A stretch of DNA of 64,000 bases from positions 3,675,472 through 3,739,471 of the forward strand of contig FN649750.1 of the NCBI GenBank assembly GCA_000310025.1, given 5' to 3'. The number at the start of each line of letters is the position of its first letter. Positions within the stretch are counted from its first letter, which is position 1. Source of the stretch: Ectocarpus siliculosus. Taxonomy: Eukaryota > Sar > Phaeophyceae > Ectocarpales > Ectocarpaceae. This document shows positions 10,701 through 20,935 of this stretch, one piece after another. The position numbers and the translations under genes are program-made. The notes under the pieces are model-generated. The model was given only the letters and a program-made list of their open reading frames with translations. It was not told where the DNA came from and made no database searches.

Positions 10701-13700
10701 CACCCCCGTTTGTGTGATCATGGCTGTGGGTTGAAAACAACAAAAGACTGTAGTTCCTAGCTCGTGTTTTTTCCGTTCTATAACCAGGATCCACGCCGCG
10801 GGGCCCTCATGATTAATGTTGGAAATATTCTACGAGTAACCCCCTTCCCCCCCGAAAACTTCAGCAATAAACGTGGGTACTTAAGTGAAATAACTGGTTT
10901 GTGCACCGTTGGTAGCTGTACTACACGAGGACATGGCCGGTATGGCCTGGTTGGTACATCTTGAGTGAGGGCCCCAAGGGTGGTGCGAAATCGACACCAT
11001 CAACTGATGTTTTCCGCGACGTTCTTTGTAAAGTGATCGCCTCAATGAAACAAGTGGGTAAGGGTCTCTTACGTAAGTGCCGAGGAGATGATGTGTACAG
11101 ACAACAGCGAAAGGGAAACATGCCACGCATTCATGCTCGACGTACCATGGACTGACCACTTTCTTGTGTGTTTGATGTGTCTGTCTTTCCTCCAGCAATG
11201 GATGCTGGAACCTTCTCTTCTGGTTGAGAAAATCAACAAGGCCAAGAAGTGAGTGGAAAAGGAAGAGCTTCTCTTCCCACAAGAGAGCAATAGCATCGCA
11301 GGAATCACCTGGGGAAGGCCGTGGCAAGAATCGTGCCTACGGCACAATGTCGCACAGAAGGTTGACATATTTTTCGGTTCTCCGGAAATTGCCGATCGTC
11401 GCAGGTACCGTGGACCAGTGTACAAGGATCCTCTACAAAGCGCGTTGGACAGAGGCTCGGACGCTTTGGAATTCCTCTTCTCCCCGCTGGTGCTGGACTA
11501 CGTTCACGTGAAGTTCGCGGGCACTCTCCCACACTGGTCGTCTCGCAACCCTTTCCAACCCACCATCAACGAAGGGCTTTACAAGTACGACAATTTCGAA
11601 GTCTACGATCTGGCCAAGCTTCTCCGAGGTTCTAAGAATGATCAGGCCACAGGCAGGACCGCCCCAAGCGGAGCATCCTCGGCATCGACGGGATCAACGA
11701 ACCGGGGTTCTTTCCTCTGGCGGTCGCCCGGGAGCATCATGTCCTTCCTCTTGCGGTCAGTCGCGTCTCCTTGATGTTTGTTCGTTCCGTTCGACACACA
11801 CCAAATGGCGAGAATGGTTCGTTGCGTATTCCGCCCAAGTACCTATCGTCACACCAATTCTGGTGATATTGCGAACACCTATGCCGTTGTACATTGCCTG
11901 GATGCAAAAGTCTCCGATCAAGTAAATAATACAAACGGTCCTGGCTCTCTTGGTTTATGTCCCATGTGTTCCGGACGCCAGTGTGCAAGCTTTGTTTTTT
12001 ATTGTTGACGCACCAGTCGGCATTGCACCGGAGGAATCGCCCACCGTTCCTCCTGCGGTACTTGCCTTCAAGGGCCAAACGCGAAAAGGTGTCAGCAGCC
12101 CCTACCCTCTGTGTTTCGCGTAGTAAAACAACTACGTGCTCTTCTATAGTGCGAGATTGTTTCACTCCGGAGAGGGTCGAACCCACAACCTGTAGAGCTT
12201 GAAGCCTTTGCGAGGTTTCGATCTGAACCATGCCACCACTGCACCGATGGAATTCATGATGAGTATTATGTGCAAGGTATCGATGCTCGAGGGTGTCACC
12301 TTCGTTTTCGTTCACCAGGTTTTTGCAGGGTTGGGACCACCCGCGCAGCAACGACCAGAGCGTGTGGTCCATTCCGCACCTCACGATACTTCCAGGGCTG
12401 CAATTTTCGCTGGCTGGGATCCTTGGAAAGCCGGAGACATTCTTCAAGGTCCCCGTGATCCGCTTCGTCTACGAGATCTTCAGCTATCTGTGAGAACGGA
12501 TGAGTGTGTGGTGATCCTCCGTCCAACACCCGAAATGGTTCGTTTGCAAGCACTCGCCTTGTCCGTGGTTCACCAGCAAGGCAGAGGGGCAAGTGGCGGC
12601 GAGGAAACACACGGACTGAGCCGTCCCCTTTTGGAGCCCTCGGTCGAATCGGACCATCACCGCTTCTCGTAGAGAGACGGGATCTGGTTCGTATCCGTGT
12701 CGCTGTCTGTGCAGTTAGGGAACTTCGAAGCTGAAAGCTCATTAATGTTCGGTGCTTTCCACGCCTCCAAAGAAAATCTCGCCGGGTCCTCTCACACACG
12801 CCACAGGGTGATGCTGGTGCTGTTCTGTTCTTCGGTGCTGCTCAAGGAGCCCGATTTCATTCCGCGAGACGAAGTCATCTTCTACATCTTCGCAGCGGTA
12901 AGACGTCCCTCGCTCCGAATGACCGGTTCATTTTTTTTCTGGTGATTGTGGATGTGTGCGACATTGTCGCAGGCTGCGCAGGTCGTAGCTGCCCTGAATG
13001 CTTCTGGCAGATGGCGACAAAGGTCAAATACCTGTGTGATTTCCGTGTGTATTGAAACCAGGCGTCAGCTTTTGAATGCCAACTATCCCGGTTTTACGAC
13101 TGTGAACTCCTCAATTGCTATCTGGTCAAGATGCCGGTGTCATGGCCCATGCATCCTGAGCAAGAAAGCCCCTATGCGAAAGCGAGGTCACAGGAAGCGC
13201 CCATCGACGCGACCTCCGTTTGCCTAGCTCCAAGCATCGCCCGAGAAACGATTACAACGCATCAAATTCTAAACTTGGTCAACTTCAGAGGCGAAGAAGA
13301 CACAGATTGGGTTGGTGGTTCAGTCGCAGTCCTTGTCTTCATTGGATCAGTAGCTAAAGACCTTTACAGATGCCTCAGAACACAAGTCAATCGATTTTCA
13401 ACCCCACGAGAAGGTTACGGTTGAACCGGTCGCATTGATCACGAGACGGTTTTATCCTTACCGCCCCAAACCGTATTACCTCTTCAGTCGTTGCACTTGT
13501 CGTCGCTAACGTTTGCCTTCATTCCGAAGGGTCGCTATTTGTGTGGCTGCCTGAAAAGGAAGCACTTATCGGCACATTAAGTGTCGATACCTTGTAGTGG
13601 TTGTAGTGGGGAACCACACCAAGTGCGCGCTCTCTCTCTGCGGACAGCACCTCCTCTAATGGGTCGCTGAGAAACCCAATCGACAACAAAGCATGCATAG

Positions 13701-16700
13701 TTTTCTTTGGATTTCATCTGACCTGGGCGCCAAGCGAGGGATGCAAGAAGCATCAATGCCATCTGAAGGCTACTGAGTGTAACACAAGCAGGGGTGCCCC
13801 GAGACATCCGCAAAGCGGGGATCGCTCAACGACGGTTTCTGATACTGACACGGTGTTGGGGGCTACTTTGGTATGTCTCCCTCGACGATTGATTCGCTGC
13901 CGGCTTGACAGGGCCTACTGTGGCGAGAGGTGCTGGAATTTCTAGACGGGGTGCCGACCCGCCGCCACAGAACCTCAGGCGGTCCGCGAACCGAAGAGGG
14001 CGGCCGTGTGGAGCCCGGCATCAGCCATCTTGGAGCCGGGAGCAACTTCAATCGGATGGTATCGGCGTTCACCAGGTATTAATACTAATTTTTTTGATTT
14101 ATTCTGTCTGGCAACGACCTCCATTCCCCTGACCCCGGGTGAGGTCAGATCCGACAAAGCAACTATGCTTTGCTTTTTTTGCACGCGAGCCCGCCCTTGT
14201 ATTTGTCATTCGTTTCGCACGATATTCGGTACTGTATCTGTTGACCCTGCACACAGGTACGTGTTCTACGATACGTGGAACTTTATGGACACGTCAACAA
14301 TCTGCTGCATCTTCGTCGCCTTCATATTCCGGATGATAGCCCGCTTCGACAGCGAGTTCGATCTCTTCTACGCTCAGTTCTTCTATGCCCTCAGCGCGCC
14401 TCTCCTCTTCTCGAGGCTTCTGGTGCTGTCGCAAATCGACGCCACCCTGGGACCGATGACTCAGGTATCCTTCGATTCACGAGCACATCGTCTCAATTAC
14501 AATGAGATATTCATTGAGTGCACTCAACCGAGAAACGCTACCCTCAATTATTAGGTTTGCCGTATATAGCAACAAAGTAGCCTTGGAATTTTTACTGAAT
14601 GATTGATGTATTGCTTCCGGATATCACCCCACCCCGCTATTCGCTCTTGACTTTAGGTGATCTGGAGGATGATGTCGCACATGCTTCGATTCTCTGCGTT
14701 CATTGCGATGGTCATGCTGAGCTTCGCCCTGGCGTTTCACGCGGTGTTTCACACGTGCGGGGAGCACAGCGAGCCTCAGTGCACCCTCGATGATGATGAT
14801 GCGTTCCCCCTTCGCGACGCCTTCGGGACATTCGGAGATTCGCTGCTAACTGTGTTTTCGTCGGCTTTGGGGGGACCGGAGTTCGACCTGTTCGATGACG
14901 CGGGTAGCGACTGCAGGTGCAACCTCCCAAGAGGCGCCCGCAGCGCTGGGATATCGATGATGGTGGTAAGCAAAGTTTGGTGTTCAACGAATTCAGACGG
15001 CTGCCGTATATTCACCAACATCTCCTGACTCGTTCCGTTCAACCTTGCCCCTGCACACCGCCAGCCCGAGTTTTCGTCGATCCCAACATCTGTCCTGCTT
15101 TCGGCCCGCTCTCGCCAGGTGTATACCATCACGATGTCCGTGGTTTTGCTCAATCTCCTGATCGCCGTTCTCAGCACTGCGCACGACGAGGTATACGTCA
15201 ACGCCGAGAAGGAATTCCACCTCGCCAGGGCGCGTCTGGTCGTGCAGAGCGCGCGAAGTGTCGCGCACCGCCGACCGCCACCCCCGCTCAACCTGGTTAA
15301 GCTCGGTTTTGGTGTTCTGATCGATGTGTTCACCGAAATATGGCGGTTCATCCTGTGGGCAAGGTCGTTGCGCAGCCGGTGCCTCGATTGGTGAGTTCGC
15401 AGGATTCCTAATTCCTACCGATAGATCGACAGTTCTTCTTCCGACTCACATGTTTGGTAACGTTAGTGCTGTTTCAGCCAACACACATAGTTCCTGTTGC
15501 AACTCAGCTGATTTCACAATTGTATCCCTTGTCTACCCGGTTATAATCCGTAGATCTCATGGTTCCGGATGTGGGCAATTGGGCTTCTTTTCTCTCCCAT
15601 GCGTATAAGTGCCGTGACAACATGGCTCAACGTTTTTGTGTGGTTTCTCTGTCCATTTTGATCAAACCGTCGACATTTCACACAACATATGTACCGTGCC
15701 CGCTCGATTCTTTGCCGATCTTAAACGCATTCGTGATGGTCTTGTTGGCTGTCGCCGGAATGATATCAGTTCAAACGCTTCTACTGGTGCTGGTGGTGCT
15801 GGTGGTGCTAATGGTGATGGTGGTGCTGATGGTGTTGCTGACCATGCTCGTGGTCCTGGTGACGATGGTGGTGCTAGTCATGGTGCTGATGGTGGTGGTG
15901 TTGATGCCGTTGGTGCTGGCGGTGCTGGTGGTGCTGATGGTGTTGCTGACCATGCTCGTGGTCCTGGTGGCGATGGTGGTGCTAGTCATGGTGCTGATGG
16001 TGGTGGTGGTGATGCCGTTTGTGCTGGCGGTGCTGGTGGTGCTGGTGGTGCTGGTGATGCTGGTGGTGTCCGTGGCTGTGATTTTTTTTGTGCGGGCGAT
16101 GCTGGCCGTGCTGGTGGTGCTAATGGTACTGGTTTTGTTGCTGACCATGCTCGTGGTCCTGGTGACGATGGTGGTGCTAGTCATGGTGTTGATGGTGGTG
16201 GTGGTGATGCCGTTGGTGCTGGCGGTGCTGGCCGTGCTGGTGGTGGTGGTGGCAGTGCTTGGTGGTGGTGGCGGTGCTGATGATGCTCGTGATACTGGTG
16301 ATGCTGGTGGTACTGGTGGTACTGGTGGTACTGGTGGTGTTGGTGGTACGGGTGGTGTTGGTGGTACGGGTGGTGCTGGTGGTGCGGGTGGTACTGGCTG
16401 TGCTGGTGATGCTGGTGGTGCTGGTGGTGCTGGGGGTGACGACAATTCTGGAAGCAGGAACTCAGAACCTTTTTCAAAGAGGCCGCAGTGGATCGCTGTT
16501 GAAGGATTTCTCCAAAGGCTCGCGTTCGCTTTCACGATGGGTGGAGCCTCATTGGTCGTGTTTACCATGCTGTGGATATTCTCCGTCCCGTGGGTGGCCT
16601 GGTGTTTCCTGCGGTCGTTACTACCTCCGGTGAGCGGCCGTTTTTTTCTTTTGAGTAGTACTCGCTGCGCACACCTAACGTCGAATGGTGACCTGAATGA

Positions 16701-17818
16701 TGGGAATGGTTTATGCAGGCTCTGTCCCACCGCAGTATTCGTCGGTGCTGCTGCTAATCGTGGGCACCACCTACTACTCACCTGAAAGAGTGATCATTCA
16801 CGAGCTATTGCCAGTTCCAATTTTGGTCGTTTACAATGTACGTCAGTTGGTTCTGCGCACGATGACCCAAAACTTCTGTTCTGGACACCCCGTTCATTCG
16901 CCCCCCCTGATCTGAAATTAGGAGCATTTGCAGCGTCTTACGCAACGGCTGCTTTGCCCATCAATTACGGGGGTGTCGATGCAGCGCAAACATTTTTTGA
17001 AAACTAGACGAGTTGGGTTCTGACAGTAGAAATGGTTGTTCCCAGTGCACCACAAGTTATGGTTACGAACATATTGTGTGTTTGCATAGGAGGACGGCGA
17101 AGAGGGATTTCATCTGGACACAATCAAGATGATCAAGACTTGTTCATGCTGGAAGGGCGGGAAAGGTGTGAATATCAGGTCTGAAGAAGAGAATAATTCG
17201 TCACCGGGGTATGTACGGGAGCTGCTTTGGGTGGTCTGCGCTCTAGTGGTCATGATGGTTTCGATGGCGTTCGCCGCCGTGTTTTGTCTTCTGTACATCG
17301 TCGGCTCCGGTATCCTGTGGATTCTGGGTACCTTCCGACTCCTGGTGTGGGGTTGGAACAACTGCAGCAGAAAGCGCGACGACAAGAATCCTGAGGCAAT
17401 GCCTGGACAGGAGGACGGGAGCCACTGGGAAAACGCTTGGAAGCTCGCCAATTTGCGGAATCATGGAATCCGCGAGGATCGCGAACACCCGCACTTTTAC
17501 GTTGTCCCGTTCTTGAAGAGCAAGACAGGGTTAGACATGCAGCACCTCGCGCGAATGGCGAACATCGGGGACGAGAAGTCGAACTCCGAGAAAGAACTTG
17601 TCGAAGTAGATCGGGAGCTAGCAGACGCGCGCATCGACATTAGGCATCTGTCTTCGCTACTCCCGGGTGATGGTGGCGTCAGAGACGATAGAGAGTTGTG
17701 GGAGAAGCTGACGGAATCTCTGAACAACCTGCAGCATCGTTATCGCGGAATGATTCCCAACGAGATGGCAGGGCATGGGCGTTTGAGGGCTGCTAACATG
17801 TTCAAGGGAGGGCGTTGA
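1733..17818 (+). CDS. Copy A: ankyrin-repeat TRP-like cation channel (21 exons)
   Basis: Predicted exons: 1733-1777, 2097-2336, 3035-3943, 4083-4313, 5346-5489, 5844-6026, 7218-7337, 7834-7961, 8597-8716, 8941-9061, 10211-10348, 11196-11248, 11405-11755 (equals exons 13+14 of B and C), 12319-12489, 12807-12897, 13912-14075, 14257-14464, 14657-14965, 15119-15363, 16458-16629, 17090-17818. The joined length is 4872 nt, or 1623 aa plus stop, with matching phases at every junction and no internal stop. Residues ~16-620 are ankyrin-like. Residues ~620-970 are a conserved linker. Residues ~970-1262 are six helices with a pore loop. TRP-type tail, two extra hydrophobic segments and a soluble C-terminus follow. 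Likely role: plasma- or endomembrane cation channel. The start was chosen at the second ATG because it gives the 15-codon exon seen in B and C; ATG 1718 is the alternative. The least certain junctions are the exon 3 acceptor (AAG) and the exon 21 acceptor (its numbering follows B). Confidence 0.85.
3035..3943 (+). CDS. Copy A exon 3: main ankyrin-repeat exon
   Basis: 303 codons. Ankyrin-type helices recur: PLLFNAAASRGEKSCF, GRTMLMHAARSNNSDAYDEI, GMNCLHHAAEAGCSEVLGKV, RTPVMCVLSDASRE, VTELMHAARGGLVSLELAL and GLLLAAAAERGDIDVLHVVL. A variable, charged insert sits between the fifth and sixth units. The same order is kept in B and C. The 3' end (AAG|gttagt) is clear. At the 5' end the AAG|ATG acceptor is the only phase-0 AG shared by all three copies, though its pyrimidine tract is weak. 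Ankyrin arrays bind partner proteins or act as gating springs in TRP channels; no partner can be read from the sequence. Confidence 0.85.
6662..6788 (+). repeat. Dispersed repeat copy 1 plus (CAA)n microsatellite, copy A intron 6
   Basis: Bases ~6662-6750 (GTTAGCCTGTTACCACGAGA onwards, through GGGTAGAGAGATCGGAA) match ~19726-19822 in the A-B spacer at most positions. A run of CAA/AAC triplets follows (~6759-6788). No coding potential is evident. The intron (6027-7217) otherwise shows nothing recognisable. Confidence 0.6.
9382..10132 (-). other. Antisense open frames in copy A intron 10, possible element remnant
   Basis: Intron 10 of copy A carries two overlapping-frame - strand ORFs, of 187 codons (9945-9382) and 64 codons (10132-9938). 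The longer one has a central ordered-looking part (CEKLAEGEDPGKG, WPKWLKDYFQEFATP) and Gly-rich runs made by poly-C tracts at 9462-9472 and 9607-9620. I do not recognise a family, and neither has a counterpart in B or C intron 10. It may be a decayed mobile element or chance; treat it as unassigned. Confidence 0.25.
11990..12245 (-). mobile_element. Possible tRNA-derived SINE in copy A intron 14
   Basis: On the - strand from about 12245, a tRNA-like head has an A-box-like GGCATGGTTCAGATCG and a B box GTGGGTTCGACCC (positions ~12165-12178 on the + strand, reverse). The body runs to an A-rich tail (AATAAAAAACAAAG) near 11990-12003. No second copy was found in the window, and the cloverleaf is incomplete, so it is not called as a tRNA gene. 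Confidence 0.35.
12319..15363 (+). other. Copy A exons for the six-helix TRP-like channel core
   Basis: S1 straddles the 12489/12807 junction (VPVIRFVYEIFSYL then VMLVLFCSSVLL). S2 follows (FYIFAA then GLLWREVLEF). S3 is in 14257-14464 (WNFMDTSTICCIFVAFIFR). S4 is rich in aliphatics with one Arg (PLLFSRLLVLSQID), followed by TLGPM, the LGP seen after S4 in TRPM/TRPC channels. Exon 14657-14965 gives S5, an acidic turret (LDDDDAFPL) flanked by Cys pairs (HTCGEHSEPQC; SDCRC), and pore helix/filter FGTFGDSLLTVFSSALGG. Exon 15119-15363 gives S6 (SVVLLNLLIAVLSTAH), a TRP-helix-like EKEFHLARARL and HRRPPPPLNL. TRPC/TRPM proteins have a similar proline-rich segment at this place. Family assignment rests on these motifs; ion selectivity is not determined. 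Confidence 0.82.
15780..16440 (+). repeat. GGT/GCT-rich minisatellite with higher-order units
   Basis: About 660 bp are built almost entirely of GGTGCT/GGTGGT-type codon-length units. A larger block beginning GTTGCTGACCATGCTCGTGG starts at 15834, 15942 and 16137, so higher-order spacing is 108 and 195 bp, both multiples of three. All forward frames stay open for long distances. It lies immediately before exon 21 of copy A, in the same frame as that exon at its 3' end (Gly/Ala/Thr-rich), and copy B has no such repeat at this place. I place it in the intron, but partial translation cannot be excluded. Confidence 0.85.
17090..17818 (+). CDS. Copy A last exon: extra transmembrane segment and conserved C-terminus
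   Basis: The acceptor is gcatag|GAG in phase 0; the exon ends at TGA 17816-17818. It starts acidic (EDGEEG) and has a Cys/Lys patch (KTCSCWKGGKG). A long hydrophobic stretch follows (about residues 1426-1470 of the protein, ending ILWILGTFRLLVWGW). Next comes a block kept almost unchanged in B: AMPGQEDGSHWENAWKLANL and FLKSKTGLDMQHLA, then a coiled-coil-like Glu/Arg region (ELVEVDRELADARIDI). The end differs from B, which has a Gly/Ala/Ser-rich tail. I do not recognise this C-terminal block in known TRP families. Confidence 0.83.
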   Translation, partial: EDGEEGFHLDTIKMIKTCSCWKGGKGVNIRSEEENNSSPGYVRELLWVVCALVVMMVSMAFAAVFCLLYIVGSGILWILGTFRLLVWGWNNCSRKRDDKNPEAMPGQEDGSHWENAWKLANLRNHGIREDREHPHFYVVPFLKSKTGLDMQHLARMANIGDEKSNSEKELVEVDRELADARIDIRHLSSLLPGDGGVRDDRELWEKLTESLNNLQHRYRGMIPNEMAGHGRLRAANMFKGGR

Positions 17819-19950
17819 CAGGACCAGGAGTACGGGTGAAGATGCACGAAACTCCCGGGCTCCCCATGAATGATACTCAAAATATTTGCGTCTCTTTCAA
17901 TGGGGCAAACCTTGGGTAGGGCGGGGCGACGAACGGGACTGGAGGTGTGCTGGGTGTGACCGGGGGCCACGATAATATTGATTGGGAGTCGTGATGACAT
18001 GTATTTCTTCCAAGGTCGATTCTTGAGCGGTCCAAATCTTACCAGGCCAGAATGGAGAGGGGCCGCATCGGTCGAAAGTTGATTATCTTGCACTTTTTTA
18101 CCGTGTGGTTCGTGATAATATTTGTCCACAAACCGTTTCATGCGCGGTCTATTTCCCAAGGACACCCGCTTGCTGTACGCGCACCGAGGGGAGGCTGCAT
18201 CGGTCGAAAGTTGATGGTCATGTGTAGGAAATTTATGCACACAGAAGCAGATTGTCCGTTGCGCGATAGGAGCAAGTTTCCTCACGACTCTATGGTGGAG
18301 ATTGAAGGCTGATCGCCGTGAGATAGCGTGTACAGCGTGTCCCCAAGTCCGAACTAGGCTTTGATTCCGAACCTCGTGGGAGTCATGTACTTAGTCTACA
18401 TGACGTAGATGATGCTTACTTATATTGGAGGGAGACTAGCTTTCGACAATTAGACTATTTGTGTTGCGAGGCGCGTTTTAGACACACATACATACAGACG
18501 CCTCCTGATGGGTTACTATATATACTACATCTTGAGGACACCTTTCGTTCCGGGCACACTTTGTTGAAAAATAACCATGCCTGTTTTGGAGTGGGGTTGA
18601 AAACTTCGATGAAATTTCGATGTAAACATCGGACATCAGGGCTCGTTTATTGCCGGACTTGCCCCCGGTCTCGGTGCATGTCCAGTGGGGGAGGCACACT
18701 CATTTGCCGGGTCGGTAGGGAGAATGGAGCTTGGTGCCATGCCAGCCTGACTAAGTGGCCGATACTCGACGACCGCTGGCCAGCCATGTACAGCATTGAG
18801 CAACCCCACGCCTCCCCTCCCCCGGCGCTTACCACTGCTTCATTTCTGACAATAGTAGAGTCCATCCGGTTAAATGTTCCCACAACGTGACCCCCACTTT
18901 TTCTCGCTTGTTTTTGAGAGTTGACACGCGAAAAAAAGTTGAGAAGAACCGCAAGGTCGAGAAGCATCGATATCCGGGGTCAATTTTTTTTTGGTGAAAA
19001 TGGCCGTTTTTTTTGGGGAAAATTACCCCGAAATTACCCCGAACCGACACATATTGTTCCGAAACGGCACGTATTTACCCCGAATTATTTCCCCGCAACA
19101 CGTTTGAATGTCACAGATGTAGGTAACAATTAAGGTATAGGGTTAAAGGTGGAAGGTTGTCACTTGTGTCGATTTTCCGGTCTGTTTTGCTCTCCTTCAA
19201 CACCTTCGCCCCAAAACTAGCTGGACGAAACCACAAAAAAAAGGTCTCACACCCCCCCGCCTGGCTATATCTTTAGTCTCGTCACTTAAATCTCTACATG
19301 ACGCAAATATCCTATCCTAGAGCACCTATTCTACCTAGATAGACACCCCCGTGAGAAAATTGCCCGTGACACGGGGATCGATCCCAAAAACACATCTCGC
19401 AATAGACGCATAATAAGCCAAATCTATCTGGGAGCCTTGACAATCTAGAATTCATTGTTGTGTGTTCCTCACTGGCTGGCTTTGACGTTGTACAGGCGCA
19501 AAAAATACTGACAGTAGGGCCAACATTTGCACCGGTGTAGCACGCGGCTCGAGTTTCCCCAGAAGGCGTACTAGTTTTTCGAAGTCAAGGGCAAGGCGAG
19601 AAGAACACAAGGTGTGTCACGGCAAGTGTCGGAGGTGTTGATTTGTGCACAATAACCAGCCGGCACGGTAAATATCTTCTATTTTACGGTATAGGTAACT
19701 GACCACCACACACTTCTTAGTGTAAGTTAGCCTGTGACCACGGGAATCGACAGCGTCAAGTGTTGGGTCAGTGCGGACATACTATGGTGCTGGGTAGAGA
19801 GAGATCGGAACGGAAGAAATAAATTACCGCGGAGGACAACCCTGCAAATTTCGGAATGAATGTGGGTGCAGCAAAGTGCCAGAGTTCGCAAGTGGCCACG
19901 GGGAGAACATATGACTTGCTTCTATTTTTCACTTTTTCCTCGAACATTCG
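17819..19950. other. A-B spacer, first part: 3' flank of copy A, repeats, no gene seen
   Basis: The 3' flank contains a direct repeat: the motif GCATCGGTCGAAAGTTGAT occurs at ~18066 and ~18198, each inside a related stretch of about 130 bp. A run of similar CCCCGAA-type motifs lies at ~19023-19090, next to T/A-rich tracts at 18984-19016. The second copy of the intron-6 repeat of copy A is at ~19726-19822. No convincing coding region or polyadenylation signal was identified. Confidence 0.5.
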
Positions 19951-20935
19951 GTGACTCTTCGTCGGCTGAACCTACGTATGCATACTGATATCTGTGGCCG
20001 AAAGTTCAAAAACTTCGACAAGGCCGTCCGTTACAAGTACACACCTTCTCCTCCCCCTCTGGGAAATGGAAGGCTTGCTTCCACTCTCAACTATCCGAGC
20101 TACCTAAATCCGCACCGACTACCTTCACGCATCACGTATGCACTGACCTCCCAACGTTCAACGGCGCCCGGTCGAGGGTACGCCTTTGGCAAGACGTACG
20201 ATCCGCAAGTTGTTCTTGCGGACCGACACCGCCCGCTTCTTGGCACAGCACGCCCCCCCCCCGCCGTTCTTCTTGTCCCCGACGACACTGCGAGCAACCT
20301 GACGACGCCGAGCAAGACCCCCGGCCTCCAGAGCCTGACTGGCCTCTCCTTAGATCATCTTTTGCGATTTGTCGCTTCGGAGCAACGTGACGGTATAGAA
20401 CAGGTACGGCTATACGGTATCTGGCATCGTTTTTATCACATGTCACCCGAAATAAATCATGCACCAGAAAAAAATGTGGTTGGCCTCGACGGTTGCGTCT
20501 TTGGCGATGCATCCTCGTCGGGTCTCAACATGCGTCCACTGTCTCTGCCACAGTTTTTGCTGCTACGGAGAAGAGTGGAGCAGGCTCAGTAGCTGTGCAG
20601 TGTAGTCGAAAGTATTTGATCCCCAGAAGCACCAGCCAACTCTCGCACTGAAGGAAATGGGAATGGGAGAATATTTGTGCCGAATCGAAAAGGAAGCGAA
20701 AAGAATTGAGCACGGACCCACACACCCACAATCGTTCAACCCCAGCTTCGACTTGCTGTCCCCAGCATCGCATGGCGCCTGTAGACGGCGCACATGTCCC
20801 AGCTACATTCGGTACCCCCCTGGGTGCTTGTGATTATACCCCTGACCTGGTGGGTGGGGTGGACGAAGAGACCAGAGACCAGCAGATGCGGTGCGGCGGA
20901 AAAAAATACTTGTCGGACATCTGCATAAAAGAGTG
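19951..20935 (+). CDS. Unrecognised spacer gene, copy before channel B (partial, exon ends uncertain)
   Basis: Two coding segments match the B-C spacer at protein level. Segment i (~20038-20396) includes GNGRLASTLNYPSYL and later LQSLTGLSLDHLLRFVASEQ, ending near a GT donor. Segment ii (~20706-20935) includes PVDGAHVPATFGTP and TPDLVGGVDEE, and ends in a stop. The counterparts at 42498-42739 and 43163-43398 read GYGRLAPTLNDLGY, LESLVDLSSDRLVRLCGTEQ, SADGTHAFRPFATP and TRDLVGAAEYEE. Segment i is open here for over 200 codons. I do not recognise the family. It might instead be upstream exons of the channel gene, but segment ii ends in a stop in both copies, which favours a separate gene. Confidence 0.45.

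Noticed and set aside
11737-12447. 236-codon - strand frame in copy A intron 14
   Set aside because: It overlaps the ends of exons 13/14 and 15 in antisense and the tRNA-like SINE. No domain recognised; probably chance.
14776-15351. 191-codon - strand frame
   Set aside because: Antisense shadow of pore and S6 exons of copy A.
15559-16785. 408-codon + strand frame and 336-codon - strand frame over the GGT minisatellite
   Set aside because: Open frames are forced by the repeat on all strands; the products are Leu/Val, Gly/Ala or Thr/Ser monotony. Only the exon 21 part (16458-16629) is supported by homology with copy B.
17740-18285. 181-codon - strand frame at the end of copy A
   Set aside because: It overlaps the last exon of copy A in antisense. 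Its internal QLSTDAA duplication comes from the direct repeat in the 3' flank.
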